From positions 7,936,001 to 8,000,000 of the forward strand of contig NZ_CP033073.1 in assembly GCF_003675325.1 (NCBI RefSeq): a stretch of 64,000 bases of DNA, written 5' to 3'. A program made the position numbers and the translations under genes. Source of the DNA: Streptomyces dangxiongensis (GTDB lineage Bacteria; Actinomycetota; Actinomycetes; Streptomycetales; Streptomycetaceae). Position 1 is the stretch's first letter. Every line of letters begins with the position of its first letter. The notes under the pieces are model-generated. The model worked only from the letters and a program-made list of their open reading frames with translations, made no database searches and was not told the DNA's origin. Positions 26,362 through 35,285 of this stretch are shown here, piece after piece.

Positions 26362-26560
26362 TCACATGCGGGTCTCCACCCCGCATTCGAACGAGATGAT
26401 CTCGCCGGCGTCGATCCCGAGAAATCCCCACTTGTCGACCACGGCATCGACCAGACTAAGCCCACGGCCACTCTCCGCCTTTATGTAGGCGCACTCTGTT
26501 ACGGAAGTGAGCTGAGTGAAGCTGTCGGACACCTCGGCTCGCACAGGACCGAGCCCCGTG
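26362..26560 (-). pseudogene. HATPase (RsbW-like), C-terminal fragment
   Basis: The frame ending at 26362 contains VRAEVSDSFTQL and ESGRGLSLVDAVVDKWGFLG, the G-box of a GHKL histidine-kinase-like ATPase of the anti-sigma type. The 5' two thirds are replaced by transposase sequence at about 26545. It lies 15 bases upstream of the NACHT partner in the same direction, so the original operon may have begun with this gene. Confidence 0.65.
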
Positions 26561-27003
26561 GACCGGGGCAAGCCGGGTTCCAGGATGCACATCCTGTCGG
26601 ACGCGAACGGACTGCCCCTCCTCGTCGGCGTCTCGGCCGGCAACACCCACGACAGCGAAGGACCGAAGCCGGTGGTGGAAGGTCACCAAACGAGACATGA
26701 CCCCCACCGCGGCCGGCACTTCAAGCCCCGGCGCCTGCACGCGGACAAAGCCTACGACCGCGCCGATCTGCGCAGATGGCTCCGCGGGAAGCGCATCGGA
26801 GTGCGGATCGCCGCGGATCGCCCGCAAAGGCATCGATTCCAGCGAACGATTGGGGCGCCGCCGTTGGGTCATCGAGCGGACCATCTCCTGGCTGTCCGGC
26901 TACCGCCGACTCAGCCCCCGCTACGAACGCAATCCCCGTAACTACCTGGCCTTTCTCGACCTCGCCGCCGCCCGGTGCTGCTACAACCGACTCGTCCGCC
27001 TCA
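26545..27003 (+). pseudogene. IS5 family transposase, C-terminal half
   Basis: Contains GPSPVDRGKPGSRMHILSDA, then LLVGVSAGNTHDSEG and LHADKAYDRADLRRWLRG (second Asp). After an indel near 26810 it continues as RRRWVIERTISWLSGYRRL (Glu region) and YLAFLDLAAARCCYNRLVR. The N-terminal half and left end are missing. It truncates the HATPase gene. Confidence 0.7.
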
Positions 27004-27154
27004 CCACATTGGACACGGTGTTAAGGCAGCAAACGTTGATCGTGTGCCACGTTGATCGATCGGACGTCTCGCCGAGCGGCTACCTGCATATGCCGCAGCA
27101 GTGATGGCTGTCGTGTTGGCGGGAAGGAGGGTCCGTAACCCAGGGAGGCTGATG

Positions 27155-28351
27155 ATGGCGCGGGATCGGATGGTGCTGGCGGAGGTGCTGGCTGCGGCGG
27201 AGAACGCGGCGCCGGTGGATTCCCTCGATGTCGTGGCGCGGAATCTGCATGACCGGTTCCACGCGCAACACGTGTCGTTCCTGTTCGTCGATATCGTCGG
27301 CCGTCGCATGCTGCGGGTCAGCGAGAAGACGGCCGCGCAACCGCAGGGCCGCGCCGAACAGGTTCCCCTGGCCGGAAGCAGCGTCTACGACGAAGTCCTG
27401 CGCACCCAGAAGCTCGTGCAGGCACCGAAGGACGGACAGGGGCAGCGGGTGCTCGTCCCGGTCACCAACCGCGGTGACATCATCGGTGTCCTGGAGCTGT
27501 CCCTTCCCCAGGGCAGCGAGGACGTGCTGGAGCAAGTCGAAGAGGCCGCGCACGCGCTGGCGTACATCATCGTCACCGACCGCCGTTTCACCGACCTCTA
27601 CCACTGGGGCAACCGCACCTCCTCGGTCAGTCTGGCCGCGGAGATCCAGCGCCAGCTCCTGCCCTCGGCCCCCTCCTGCGAGGCAGCCGAGTTCGCCCTC
27701 GCCGGCGCGCTGGTCCCGGCCTCCGACATCGCCGGCGACACCTACGACTACTCCCTCGACCAGGACACCCTGCACCTGTCCATCACCGACGCCATGGGCC
27801 ACGACGTCGACGCCTCCCTCATGGCCACCGTCCTGGTCAACGCCTCGCGCGGCGCCCGCCGCGCCGGAGCAGACCTCACCGAGCAGGCCCGCCAGACCCA
27901 CCAGTCCCTCATCGACCACGGCCGGCGGACCTTCGCCACGGGCCAGCTGGTGCGCATCGCCCTGGACGGTACCGGCGCCCAGCTCGTCAACGCCGGCCAT
28001 CCCTGGCCGCTACGGCTGCGCGACGGCACGGTCGAGGAACTGCGACTGAGGGTGAACCTGCCCTTCGGCGTCGCCTGGCAAGGCGCCTACCAAGTGCAAG
28101 ACCTCGACCTGCGCCCCGGCGACCGCCTCGTGCTCTACACCGACGGCATGCAAGAACGCCAAGCGAAATCAATCGACCTGCCCGCCCTCATCGGTGATAC
28201 CGCCACCGAGCACCCGCGCGAGGCCGTGCGGGCCATGGTCGCGGCGGTCGCCGACGCCTGTGACGGTCACGTGAGAGACGACGCCACCGTCCTGTGCCTT
28301 GACTGGCACGGCCCCCATTCCGGAGGTCCGGGTGCGAGCGCCGACGCCTGA
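27155..28351 (+). CDS. GAF-PP2C (SpoIIE/RsbU-type) phosphatase
   Basis: About 398 residues from ATG 27155, six bases after GGAGG; ATG 27152 is also possible. Residues about 20-150 form a GAF-like sensor region ([40 protein letters not shown]). The PP2C-type phosphatase domain follows ([69 protein letters not shown]). These enzymes dephosphorylate STAS-domain antagonists to release sigma factors. The target here is unknown; a truncated HATPase gene is near. Confidence 0.85.
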   Translation: MARDRMVLAEVLAAAENAAPVDSLDVVARNLHDRFHAQHVSFLFVDIVGRRMLRVSEKTAAQPQGRAEQVPLAGSSVYDEVLRTQKLVQAPKDGQGQRVLVPVTNRGDIIGVLELSLPQGSEDVLEQVEEAAHALAYIIVTDRRFTDLYHWGNRTSSVSLAAEIQRQLLPSAPSCEAAEFALAGALVPASDIAGDTYDYSLDQDTLHLSITDAMGHDVDASLMATVLVNASRGARRAGADLTEQARQTHQSLIDHGRRTFATGQLVRIALDGTGAQLVNAGHPWPLRLRDGTVEELRLRVNLPFGVAWQGAYQVQDLDLRPGDRLVLYTDGMQERQAKSIDLPALIGDTATEHPREAVRAMVAAVADACDGHVRDDATVLCLDWHGPHSGGPGASADA

Positions 28352-28528
28352 CCGCGCGTACCTGGAGGTCTCCGCATGCGCCGCTCCGAGCGCCCCATCC
28401 GGCCCTCGTCAGCATGATCTCCACCGCTCGACGGCTCACTCCTCCGGTTCAGAAGGGAGCCGGGGGAGTCGCCCGCACCGAGCCCCCTCATCTCCCGGGT
28501 GACCCGTGCCTTCAACCAGTGTGGTCGG

Positions 28529-29218
28529 TCACGAGAGGCTGCCCTGTTCGCAGACCAGTCGGGCGACCTCACGGAGTTTGGTGTTGGTTTCCTGTGAGTA
28601 GCGGCGCAGCACGTCGAACGCCTGCTCTTCGGTCAGATGGTGGCCGCCCATGAGGATGCCCATGGCCTCGCCGATGACGTGGCGGGTGGTGACGGCCTGC
28701 TCCATCTGGGCGTGGGTGCGGGCGCTGGAGAAAGCGACCGCCGCGTGGGAGGCCAGCAGCAACCCCGCCGTCTCGCTAGCCTCGGTGAATGCGCCAGTTT
28801 TGCGGGAGTAGAGGTTCAGTGCGCCGAGGTCTTCGTCCTCGGTGAACAGCACGAAGCCCATCATGCTGCCCACACCGAGCGCGTGAGCCTGTGGGGCGTA
28901 GGCGGGCCAGCGCCGCTGCTCGCTGGTGAGGTCGGCGATGCGGTAGACCCGCTCTGTCCGCGTGCTGCGAGCGGCATCGAAGCACGGCCCTTCACGCAGC
29001 CGCGCTTGCAGCTCATGACTGCCGATGACCAGCCGGTCGGTGGGGGCAAGTGTCTCCACCTGGTTGCCATGCAGCACCAGGATGCCGGCCGCGTCGCAGC
29101 CCTCCACCAGCTCCGTGGCCGATGCCGTGATCCGCTGGAGTGTGGCATCGACTGAATCCTGCGCCAGGAGATCCCGCGCCATCGACGCCATCCCCTGTGC
29201 GAAACGCTCCCACTGCAC
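28529..29218 (-). CDS. GAF-ANTAR domain RNA-binding antiterminator
   Basis: 229 residues from GTG 29218, five bases after GGAGG. The N-terminal GAF domain (residues about 10-150) has RITASATELVEGCDAAGILV, GPCFDAARSTRTERVYRIAD and GFVLFTEDEDLGALNLYS. The C-terminal ANTAR helices (about 165-220) have VIGEAMGILMGGHHLTEEQA and FDVLRRYSQETNTKLREVA. ANTAR proteins bind paired RNA hairpins to prevent termination. No target hairpin is obvious nearby. Confidence 0.85.
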   Translation of the reverse strand: MQWERFAQGMASMARDLLAQDSVDATLQRITASATELVEGCDAAGILVLHGNQVETLAPTDRLVIGSHELQARLREGPCFDAARSTRTERVYRIADLTSEQRRWPAYAPQAHALGVGSMMGFVLFTEDEDLGALNLYSRKTGAFTEASETAGLLLASHAAVAFSSARTHAQMEQAVTTRHVIGEAMGILMGGHHLTEEQAFDVLRRYSQETNTKLREVARLVCEQGSLS

Positions 29219-29399
29219 TTGGCCTCCGCGGTCTTGCCTGTCCGGACAGACCGCATACCCAGCTTTGTAAGTGAGCCACATGGCGGATCGGCAACTGATG
29301 CTGGCGTCCGAGCAAAGGGCCTGCCTGCCAGTACTGCTGGAGTAATGCGCTCGACTGGCCAGAGTACTGAAAAGGCCAATGTGACGACGCAGCTTTGTT

Positions 29400-29425
29400 G
29401 GGACTGTAAAACGTTCGGTGTAACT
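29400..29425 (+). repeat. Left inverted repeat of the IS256 element
   Basis: 22 of 26 bases match the reverse complement of 30447-30472. Confidence 0.8.
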
Positions 29426-29447
29426 CCCGATCACGGAAGATGCATCG

Positions 29448-30434
29448 ATGACCAGCAACAACATGACCGAGGCTGAACCCGTCGCGCCGTCTGAGGCGGT
29501 GCCGGCGAAGTCTGTGGACGATCGGCTGATTGACGAGTTGGTGGGCCGGGCTCAGGCCGAAGGCCTCCAGCTGACCGGCGAGGGCGGGCTGCTGCAGCAG
29601 CTGACCAAGCGGCTCCTGGAGTCCGCTCTGGAGGGTGAGATCACCGACCACCTCGGCTATGACAAGCACGATCCGGCCGGGAAGAACGGCGGCAACTCGC
29701 GTAACGGCACCCGCGCCAAGACCGTCCTTACCGACGTCGGCCCTGTCGGGATAGCCGTGCCCCGCGACCGGGAAGGCAGCTTCGAGCCGAGGATCGTCAA
29801 GAAGCGGCAGAAGCGTCTGTCCGGCGTGGACGAGATGGTCATCTCGCTCGCGGCGAAGGGCCTGACGACCGGCGAGGTCCAGGCCCACCTGGCCGAGGTC
29901 TATGGAGCCGAGGTGTCCCGCCAGACGATCTCCACGATCACCGACAAGGTCCTCGACGGCATGGCCGAATGGCAGAACCGGCCCCTCGACGCCGTCTTTC
30001 GTTATGCCGCCCGCCAGGACTGGGACAAGATCGCGCGTGTCCTCAAGCCCGTCTACACCGCGACAACCGAGGAGGCCGCACTTGATCGGTTCGCCGAGTT
30101 CGCCGACGCCTGGGGCAAGAAATACCCGGCGATCGTGCGGCTCTGGGAGAACGCATGGGAGGAGTTCACGCCGTTCCTCCGCTTCGACACCGAGATCCGC
30201 CGCATCGTCTGCACCACGAATGCGATCGAGTCCGTCAACGCCAGGATCCGGCGGGCAGTCAAGGCCCGCGGGCACTTCCCCAACGAGCAGGCCGCGTTGA
30301 AGTGCGTCTACATGGCCATCATGTCCCTGGACCCCACCGGCAAGGGACAAGCCCGCTGGACCATGCGCTGGAAGACCGCACTCAATGCCTTCGACATCAC
30401 CTTCGACGGCCGCCTCTCTGCAGCCCGCCAGTAA
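29448..30434 (+). CDS. IS256 family transposase, internally deleted
   Basis: 328 residues, against about 410 for the family. The N-terminal half is normal (QLTKRLLESALEGEITDHLG; KNGGNSRNGTRAKTVLTDVG; VSRQTISTITDKVLDGMAEW). After NRPLDAVF the frame jumps to YAARQDWDKIARVLKPVY, losing about 80 residues that include the first two catalytic Asp residues (VVFIDAI-type region). The glutamate region is kept (TTNAIESVNARIRRAVKARG). The deletion is in frame, so a stable but inactive, possibly interfering, protein could be made. Confidence 0.8.
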   Translation: MTSNNMTEAEPVAPSEAVPAKSVDDRLIDELVGRAQAEGLQLTGEGGLLQQLTKRLLESALEGEITDHLGYDKHDPAGKNGGNSRNGTRAKTVLTDVGPVGIAVPRDREGSFEPRIVKKRQKRLSGVDEMVISLAAKGLTTGEVQAHLAEVYGAEVSRQTISTITDKVLDGMAEWQNRPLDAVFRYAARQDWDKIARVLKPVYTATTEEAALDRFAEFADAWGKKYPAIVRLWENAWEEFTPFLRFDTEIRRIVCTTNAIESVNARIRRAVKARGHFPNEQAALKCVYMAIMSLDPTGKGQARWTMRWKTALNAFDITFDGRLSAARQ

Positions 30435-30446
30435 CTCCAACAACCC

Positions 30447-30472
30447 AGTTACACCGCTCGTTTGACAGACCC
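30447..30472 (-). repeat. Right inverted repeat of the IS256 element
   Basis: 22 of 26 bases match the reverse complement of 29400-29425. Confidence 0.8.
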
Positions 30473-30479
30473 GCCACGG

Positions 30480-30705
30480 GCGGGGCGGGGAGAACATGCG
30501 GGAGGCGCCGATGACCTTGCGAACGCGCTGGTTGCTCTGGTCCACGATGTACAGGTCCCCGGAGGGGGCCACGGCCAGCACATAGGGGTTGGAGAGCTGG
30601 GCTGTCGAAGTGGGGCCGCCGTCGACGCGGTACCCGCTGATGCCGTTGCCCGCGAGAGTGGCGATGATGCCGTCCGCCGCAACCTTCCGCACCCGGTTGT
30701 CCGCT
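30480..30705 (-). pseudogene. NHL-repeat protein fragment
   Basis: The minus-strand frame reads NRVRKVAADGIIATLAGNGI, then QLSNPYVLAVAPSGDLYIVD and QSNQRVRKV. This is one and a half NHL beta-propeller repeats. It is cut by the IS256 element on one side and by another junction near 30705 on the other. Confidence 0.7.
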
Positions 30706-30816
30706 CATGAACGCTGGCGTGCGGTCACCGCACCCCACCTCGTGGCCCTCGTGCGCGCCGGGGCGCGGTTCGAGAAGGGTCATATCGCCGAGCGGCCCGA
30801 GGTCGCCGCAGCCTGA
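30703..30816 (+). pseudogene. C-terminal fragment, possibly of a transposase
   Basis: The plus-strand text AHERWRAVTAPHLVALVRAG continues to ARFEKGHIAERPEVAAA and a stop. It resembles the tail of an actinobacterial transposase, but I cannot assign the family. No start; it begins at the junction with the NHL fragment. Confidence 0.4.
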
Positions 30817-31034
30817 TAACCCGTCACCCGAGCCACATCCCCGGACCATTGCCTGCTCCACTACCGCACCGGCGCATGTACCGCACCTGCGCATGCGGAT
30901 CAAAGCAGGCAAGGTCCACCTGAAGGATGACCACGGGCTCCGCCGTCTGACGGAGGTAGAGGCTCCCTGAAGCTGACGCACGTCGGATGGGCGATGCGCA
31001 AGGCTGGAGTCCTTGCCGAGGAAGGGGCATCCAG
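30817..31034. other. Spacer before the membrane protein gene
   Basis: No supported gene. Contains agggcatc-type sequence and aggaagggg just before the GTG start at 31035. Confidence 0.3.
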
Positions 31035-31985
31035 GTGGAACGCTGGGACCGGGTCGGGAAGTTCGCGGGGTACGGGGCGGCCCTGGCGCTATCACCCTAT
31101 TTGTTGATCAAGGTGGCGTGGGTTGCCGGCTCTCTGCTGGGCCTGGCACCGATCGGGGAGGGCTTCGACCTGGCCGGTTGGGTACTCCTCAACACGGTGA
31201 CCATCGGCATGGCGGGAATCGGGATCGCCTTGGCGCTCGCTCTGGTCCGGCCTTGGGGCATGCGGATACCCGGGTTCCTGGTGGCCTTCTGCGCCTGGAC
31301 GGGGGCGGGATTCCTGGTGTCGATCCTGCCATACGCCGTGCTCAGTACGGTGCTCGACGCCGGGCGCGGCACAGCGGCCGACAGCGGGGGCGATGATCCT
31401 TCCATGCCCGGCTGGGAAGGCGCGCTGATCCAGTTCAGCTTCATCGGGATGGGATTGGGGCTGGCCCTTGCGGTCCCGGCCTACCTGCGCCGGCGCTGGC
31501 CGGAGGCGTTCGCCCGTCAGGTCGGGGAAGGTACCCCCACCGTTCCCACGTGGGCGGCAGCCGTCGCAGGCATCGTCGGTCTTGTCTGGGCGTACTGGGC
31601 GGCCGACGGCACCCTCGGAATCGCGAGACCTGCCGAACGGGATATCAACTGGCACCTGCTGACGAGCGTTGGCGCGCTCTGGGCACTCGCCGGCGCCGCC
31701 GCCAGCTGGACGCTCGCCCGGAAGGGTCCGGCCTGGGTACCCCATCGGCTCCTGCTGGCGCTCGGCTGGCTGGGGTCGGGCTCGCTCTTCGCCTGGAGCG
31801 GCTGGAAACTGCCTCTAACCTTGTTCGTCGCCGTGGCTGACCCCGCCGATGTCAAACTACCGGAGAACCTCGCTGTCGCCACTGTGTTGCACCTCGCCGC
31901 TGTCGTGGCGGGGGTAGGCATGGTGAGAACGCTGGTCCGCTCACGCCCACGCACCGCGCCCAGCCCGCCATTCGTGCACGAGTAG
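31035..31985 (+). CDS. Multi-pass membrane protein, unknown function
   Basis: 316 residues from GTG 31035, preceded by aggaagggg. About eight hydrophobic segments are visible, for example LLIKVAWVAGSLLGLAPIG, VLLNTVTIGMAGIGIALALA, LVAFCAWTGAGFLVSILPYA, GMGLGLALAVPAYL and LLALGWLGSGSLFAWSGWKL. No transporter or enzyme motif is visible. Its neighbours are gene fragments, so context gives no help. Confidence 0.65.
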   Translation: MERWDRVGKFAGYGAALALSPYLLIKVAWVAGSLLGLAPIGEGFDLAGWVLLNTVTIGMAGIGIALALALVRPWGMRIPGFLVAFCAWTGAGFLVSILPYAVLSTVLDAGRGTAADSGGDDPSMPGWEGALIQFSFIGMGLGLALAVPAYLRRRWPEAFARQVGEGTPTVPTWAAAVAGIVGLVWAYWAADGTLGIARPAERDINWHLLTSVGALWALAGAAASWTLARKGPAWVPHRLLLALGWLGSGSLFAWSGWKLPLTLFVAVADPADVKLPENLAVATVLHLAAVVAGVGMVRTLVRSRPRTAPSPPFVHE

Positions 31986-32200
31986 CCGGGGAGGCGGTCG
32001 GGCCGGATGTGTGGGGAGACCTGCCGGCAGTTGATCTTGGCTGGGAGCGTGTTCGCGTTCCTGGCCAAGGACCGTGGCATGCTGTTCCCGGCGGAGATGT
32101 TCGTGGACATGTACCCGTCGGCGAACGGCGGCCGAGCATGCCGCCGCAGATCCTGGCGGCGACGATCACGCTACAGGGCTTGCACTGCTGTTGGCCGCGG
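31986..32200 (+). pseudogene. IS1182-type transposase, N-terminal fragment
   Basis: Combining two frames gives SVFAFLAKDRGMLFPAEMFV, DMYPSANG and RPSMPPQILAATITLQGLH. This matches the N-terminal domain of IS1182-like (DUF772) transposases. An indel near 32135 breaks it, and the catalytic part is absent. Confidence 0.6.
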
Positions 32201-32457
32201 CGCTGTCCCGCAGCGTCGCGTGTCACACCTACCTCGGGTATCAGCTCTCGGCTGTGCGCATGGCTCCTCACGGCGCCCGTGAACACACAGCAGGCAGGGC
32301 GAAGTGGTGCACATCCATTGCGCCGCGGTGCTTCAGATGCGAGGACGCGGGAAGATCACATCATGCGAACGTGCCCGTCCTCCCGTGGAAATAACTCACT
32401 TTTGGTGTGCTTGTAGGGGTGAAGTAAGGGCATGCGGTGGTCAGGAGGTTGATAACG
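32201..32457. other. Leader region of the small hydrophobic gene
   Basis: No recognisable gene. The last 60 bases are relatively AT-rich (gaaataactcacttttggtg) and end with caggaggttg, a strong ribosome site; they probably hold the promoter of the gene at 32458. Confidence 0.35.
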
Positions 32458-32628
32458 ATGGTTCCCCTGCTTCTTGTTCTTCTTCTGGCCCTGATCCTGT
32501 TCGGCGCGGGTTTCGCACTGAAGGCGCTGTGGTGGATCGCGGTGATCGTGCTGATCGTGTGGCTGCTGGGCTTCGTCGTCCGGTCCGCGGACGGCGCAGG
32601 CCGCAAGGGTCGCTGGTATCGCTGGTAG
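32458..32628 (+). CDS. Small hydrophobic membrane protein
   Basis: 56 residues from ATG 32458, nine bases after AGGAGG. It has two closely spaced transmembrane helices (VPLLLVLLLALILFGAGFAL and WWIAVIVLIVWLLGFVV) and a short basic tail (GRKGRWYRW). Tiny proteins of this layout are common in Streptomyces and often stress-associated. No enzymatic role is suggested. A terminator follows about 50 bases after the stop. Confidence 0.7.
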   Translation: MVPLLLVLLLALILFGAGFALKALWWIAVIVLIVWLLGFVVRSADGAGRKGRWYRW

Positions 32629-32679
32629 CACACGCCCTCAGCGCGCAGCGTGAAGGGGCAGTGTCGTAACGGAGGTTGA

Positions 32680-32713
32680 AGTGGGGCCCGGCCGCAGACG
32701 GCCGGGCCCCACT
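32680..32713 (+). terminator. Strong hairpin terminator
   Basis: Perfect 14-base stem (agtggggcccggcc with ggccgggccccact) around the loop gcagac, 52 bases after the stop of the small membrane protein gene. Confidence 0.85.
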
Positions 32714-33174
32714 CTCATGCCCCAGGGCACACCCCGCTCAGCCGGCGGGGATGGATGGGGCGTATCGGGCGCACCGCAGGGTACGTGTGGGATGCACCGG
32801 CCCCGCAGAAGCAGCAGTGGAACCCTGCGCCTCCTGAAACTGCGGGGCCGATGCATGCACCAGCGCAGAGACGGCCGACGCCCTGCTGCGCCCAGGGTGA
32901 TGACAGTGGCGGGCGGCGGCCTGACGGCGTTTTCCCCAGGCCGATCAATGTGGGTGGTGCGGGTCGGCTCATGGACGAGGTAGCAGAGCGTCCTTGCGGT
33001 GGGACAAGCTGCGGTGGACCCCGTCTCCCCAGAACAGTTGGTGCCGGGCAACAGCAGGTGGCGCCACTGCTGTCGGCCTGACGGCCCGGCCTCACTTCAG
33101 GTGCCGGGCGAAGAACCGGGCCGCGTCGTCCACGTGGACCGCTTCGAGCATGCGCGGCCTTCGCCGGTAGGGAG
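32714..33174. other. Gene-poor segment with a long imperfect inverted repeat
   Basis: No gene is supported over about 460 bases. It contains the structured element at 32792-32856 and several GC-rich partial repeats (ccgcaggg, ccctgcgc). Confidence 0.4.
32792..32856. repeat. 17-base inverted repeat with 31-base loop
   Basis: atgcaccggccccgcag (32792-32808) pairs with ctgcggggccgatgcat (32840-32856) with one mismatch. A stable stem-loop in RNA or a recombination or binding site; no gene assignment. Confidence 0.6.
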
Positions 33175-33438
33175 TCACACCGGGTCCGGCAGGTCCATGA
33201 GCGCGAGTTTGGCCGGGTCGACCACGGCGGTGATCTCGGTGATGTGGCCGTCGGCGGCAGTGAAGGCCAGGAGGGAAAGCGGGGTGCCATCCTCGCTCCA
33301 GGAGATGACGCCGGGGCGGCCGTTGACGGTCGCCGCATGTCCTCGTGCCGCACTGCCGGCCAATCGTGCGCGGATGGCGACTTCGGTGGCCCCGAGCGTG
33401 ACGAACGTGCCGTTCGGGGTGTGGACGGGAGCGATGCC
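33175..33438 (-). pseudogene. SigJ-like ECF sigma factor, C-terminal SnoaL-like fragment
   Basis: The minus-strand frame reads VTLGATEVAIRARLAGSAAR, GRPGVISWSEDGTPLSLLAF, then TAADGHITEITAVVDPAKLA and a stop. This is the SnoaL-like C-terminal extension of SigJ/ECF41-type sigma factors. The sigma-2 and sigma-4 DNA-binding parts are missing where the frame meets unrelated sequence at about 33438. Confidence 0.65.
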
Positions 33439-33700
33439 ACGACCCCTTCCGGGCCGACCTCCCCGACGTCGAGGATCGCTATATCGTCAAGGAACTCGAG
33501 CTCCGGAGGGACTTTCCCTTGCTGCAGGTCCTGGATGCAATTCGTAACATGTCGCAACATTCCTTGCTTGATTCCGAGCCGATTGTGACTCTGGCGCCCA
33601 CTGCATCCCTCTCGGAGAGAGACGGACTTGATGACGCCGATTGGCGGGAGCCGGAATCAGAATCGGTGTCTCTATCGCCTGCTCCACTGAGCGAATAACA
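33438..33700 (+). pseudogene. Unidentified acidic protein, C-terminal fragment
   Basis: A frame without a start reads HDPFRADLPDVEDRYIVKEL, then LRRDFPLLQVLDAIRN and an acidic tail (ERDGLDDADWREPESESVS) to a TAA stop. GC content is lower than in neighbouring genes, and TAA is rare in this DNA. It begins exactly where the sigma-factor fragment on the other strand breaks off. I do not recognise it. Confidence 0.4.
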
Positions 33701-33879
33701 GAGCTTGATTCAGAGTCGGATCCCAGCCTGACCCTCAGCGCTGGCCGCAATCAAGTAACTTGCAGTAGAGATGACGGGTCTTCGAACTCAACCGTGCCCG
33801 GTGGGCACGGTCTGCTGTCAGGGTCTTGACGGGTGCAGAACGCCCGTGACGCTCTGTGATTCTTCGAGTGGCGACGCTT

Positions 33880-34800
33880 GAAGGATCACGTGAAGGGCCA
33901 CGGGCTTGTCCAACGATACGACGCGGCTGGTCGGGGTGGAGGTGGTCGGCGTCGAGGTTGGCGCCGACGCCGATGCTGGCCCTGGTCACCTGCGATGAGC
34001 AGGCCCGATGCTGTCCCGACTGTGGGGTGCGGTCCGGGCGGCCGCACTCCTGGGTACGCAACCGTCCGCGGGACCTGCCCGTGGCCGGGCGACGAACCGG
34101 TCTGACCTGGACCAAGCGCCGATGGCGGTGCGTCAACGAGCAGTGCCGACGCAAGGCGTTCACCGAGGCGCTGCCGTCGATCCCACCGCGGTCGCGGTTG
34201 ACGTCGCGGCTGCGTACCTCGGTCGGGGAAGCGGTCGCCGACCGCGGACGGACGGTGGTGCAGGCCGCGCGCGACTTCGAGGTGTCGTGGCCGGTGGCGA
34301 ACACCGCGTTCACGGCCGCGGCCGAGGCTGCGCTGCCGAAGGACACGCCGCCGGTGACGCACCTGGGGATCGACGAGACCCGACGCGGGAAGGCGAAGTT
34401 CCGCCTGGTCGAGGCGCCCGACGGCGGTGAGATCTGGGAGGTCGTCGCCGACCGGTGGCATGTCGGGCTGGTTGACCTGGTCGGCGGTGCCGGGCTGCTG
34501 GGGCAGGTCGAGGGCCGCACCGCGGCGAGTGTGTCGGCGTGGATCGGCGCCCAGACTCGCCAGTGGCGGGCCGGGGTCCAGGTGGTCGCGATCGACATGG
34601 GCACCGTGTTCAAAGCCGCGGTGCGCGACTCGCTGCCGCACGTCAGCACGTGGTGGCCGCAGATCCTCGCCGCGATCACGACCGGCGTCACCAACTCCGC
34701 CTCCGAAGGGATCTACAGGGCGATCAAAACCGACGCCGTTCATCTTTACGCGAACGCGTTGGAGTATCGCCGAACCCTGATCGGGAGATGCATAAAGGAT
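33880..34800 (+). pseudogene. ISL3 family transposase, decayed
   Basis: Contains the N-terminal zinc-finger-like part (CCPDCGVRSGRPHSWVRNRP; RRWRCVNEQCRRKAF) and DDE parts (VTHLGIDETRRGKAKFRLVE; VQVVAIDMGTVFKAAVRDSL). The usual middle (DHFHVVKLAN-like to the Glu region) is missing before ITTGVTNSASEGIYRAIKT. A frameshift near 33975 separates the first 30 codons. The last 30 codons are unrelated and end just before the MarR gene. Confidence 0.7.
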
Positions 34801-34826
34801 TCATATAAAGCTGCTATGCTTCAGCC
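34787..34826 (+). promoter_or_regulatory. Promoter/operator of the MarR-MFS operon
   Basis: A locally AT-rich patch (cataaaggattcatataaag) directly before ATG 34827. It contains GCATA (34790-34794) and TATGC (34815-34819) in inverted orientation. The TATGCT-like -10 sits so near the ATG that the message may be leaderless. MarR autoregulation here is inferred. Confidence 0.5.
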
Positions 34827-35285
34827 ATGAGTCGCCGAGACGCCGCGCACGGCGCTTCCGATGCCATCGGGTCAGCCCTCTACGGTCTGGCCACCAGGGC
34901 CGTGAGACGCCTTCCCCGCGACATGAGCCTGACGTCCGCCGCCACCTTGGCCACCCTGGACAAGACCGGCCCGCGACGGATCACCGATCTGGCGGTGGCC
35001 GAGGGCGTCACCCAGCCCGCGATGACCGTCCTGGTCCGGGTGATGGAGGAATCCGGGCTGGTCGAGCGGAAGGGCGATCCGTCCGACAAGCGGGTCACGC
35101 TGGTGTGCCTGACCGAGGCCGGCGCGTCGTACGTCCGGACGCGACGCCAGGCGGGCGTCGACGCGTACGCACGGTTGATCGACGAACTCACCGGTGACGA
35201 GGTCAGGGCCTTGGCAGCAGCCCTTCCGGCGCTGCTGCATCTGGCGGAGCTCGAAAGCCACGCCCGGGAGGAGTCGGACCGGTGA
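34827..35285 (+). CDS. MarR family transcriptional regulator
   Basis: 152 residues. The winged helix is clear: MSLTSAATLATLDKTGPRRI, DLAVAEGVTQPAMTVLVRVM and EESGLVERKGDPSDKRVTLV (wing). N- and C-terminal helices serve dimerisation. It overlaps the MFS transporter start by GTGA, so the two are translationally coupled. Likely represses the operon and responds to a substrate of the pump. Confidence 0.9.
   Translation: MSRRDAAHGASDAIGSALYGLATRAVRRLPRDMSLTSAATLATLDKTGPRRITDLAVAEGVTQPAMTVLVRVMEESGLVERKGDPSDKRVTLVCLTEAGASYVRTRRQAGVDAYARLIDELTGDEVRALAAALPALLHLAELESHAREESDR

Larger units (their letters stand above)
29400..30472 (+). mobile_element. IS256 family element with internal deletion
   Basis: 1073 bp with 26-bp inverted ends that match at 22 positions (29400-29425 gggactgtaaaacg… and 30447-30472). 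It carries a transposase with an in-frame internal deletion. No 8-9 bp target duplication is visible. The right side lies within an NHL-repeat gene fragment. Confidence 0.8.
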
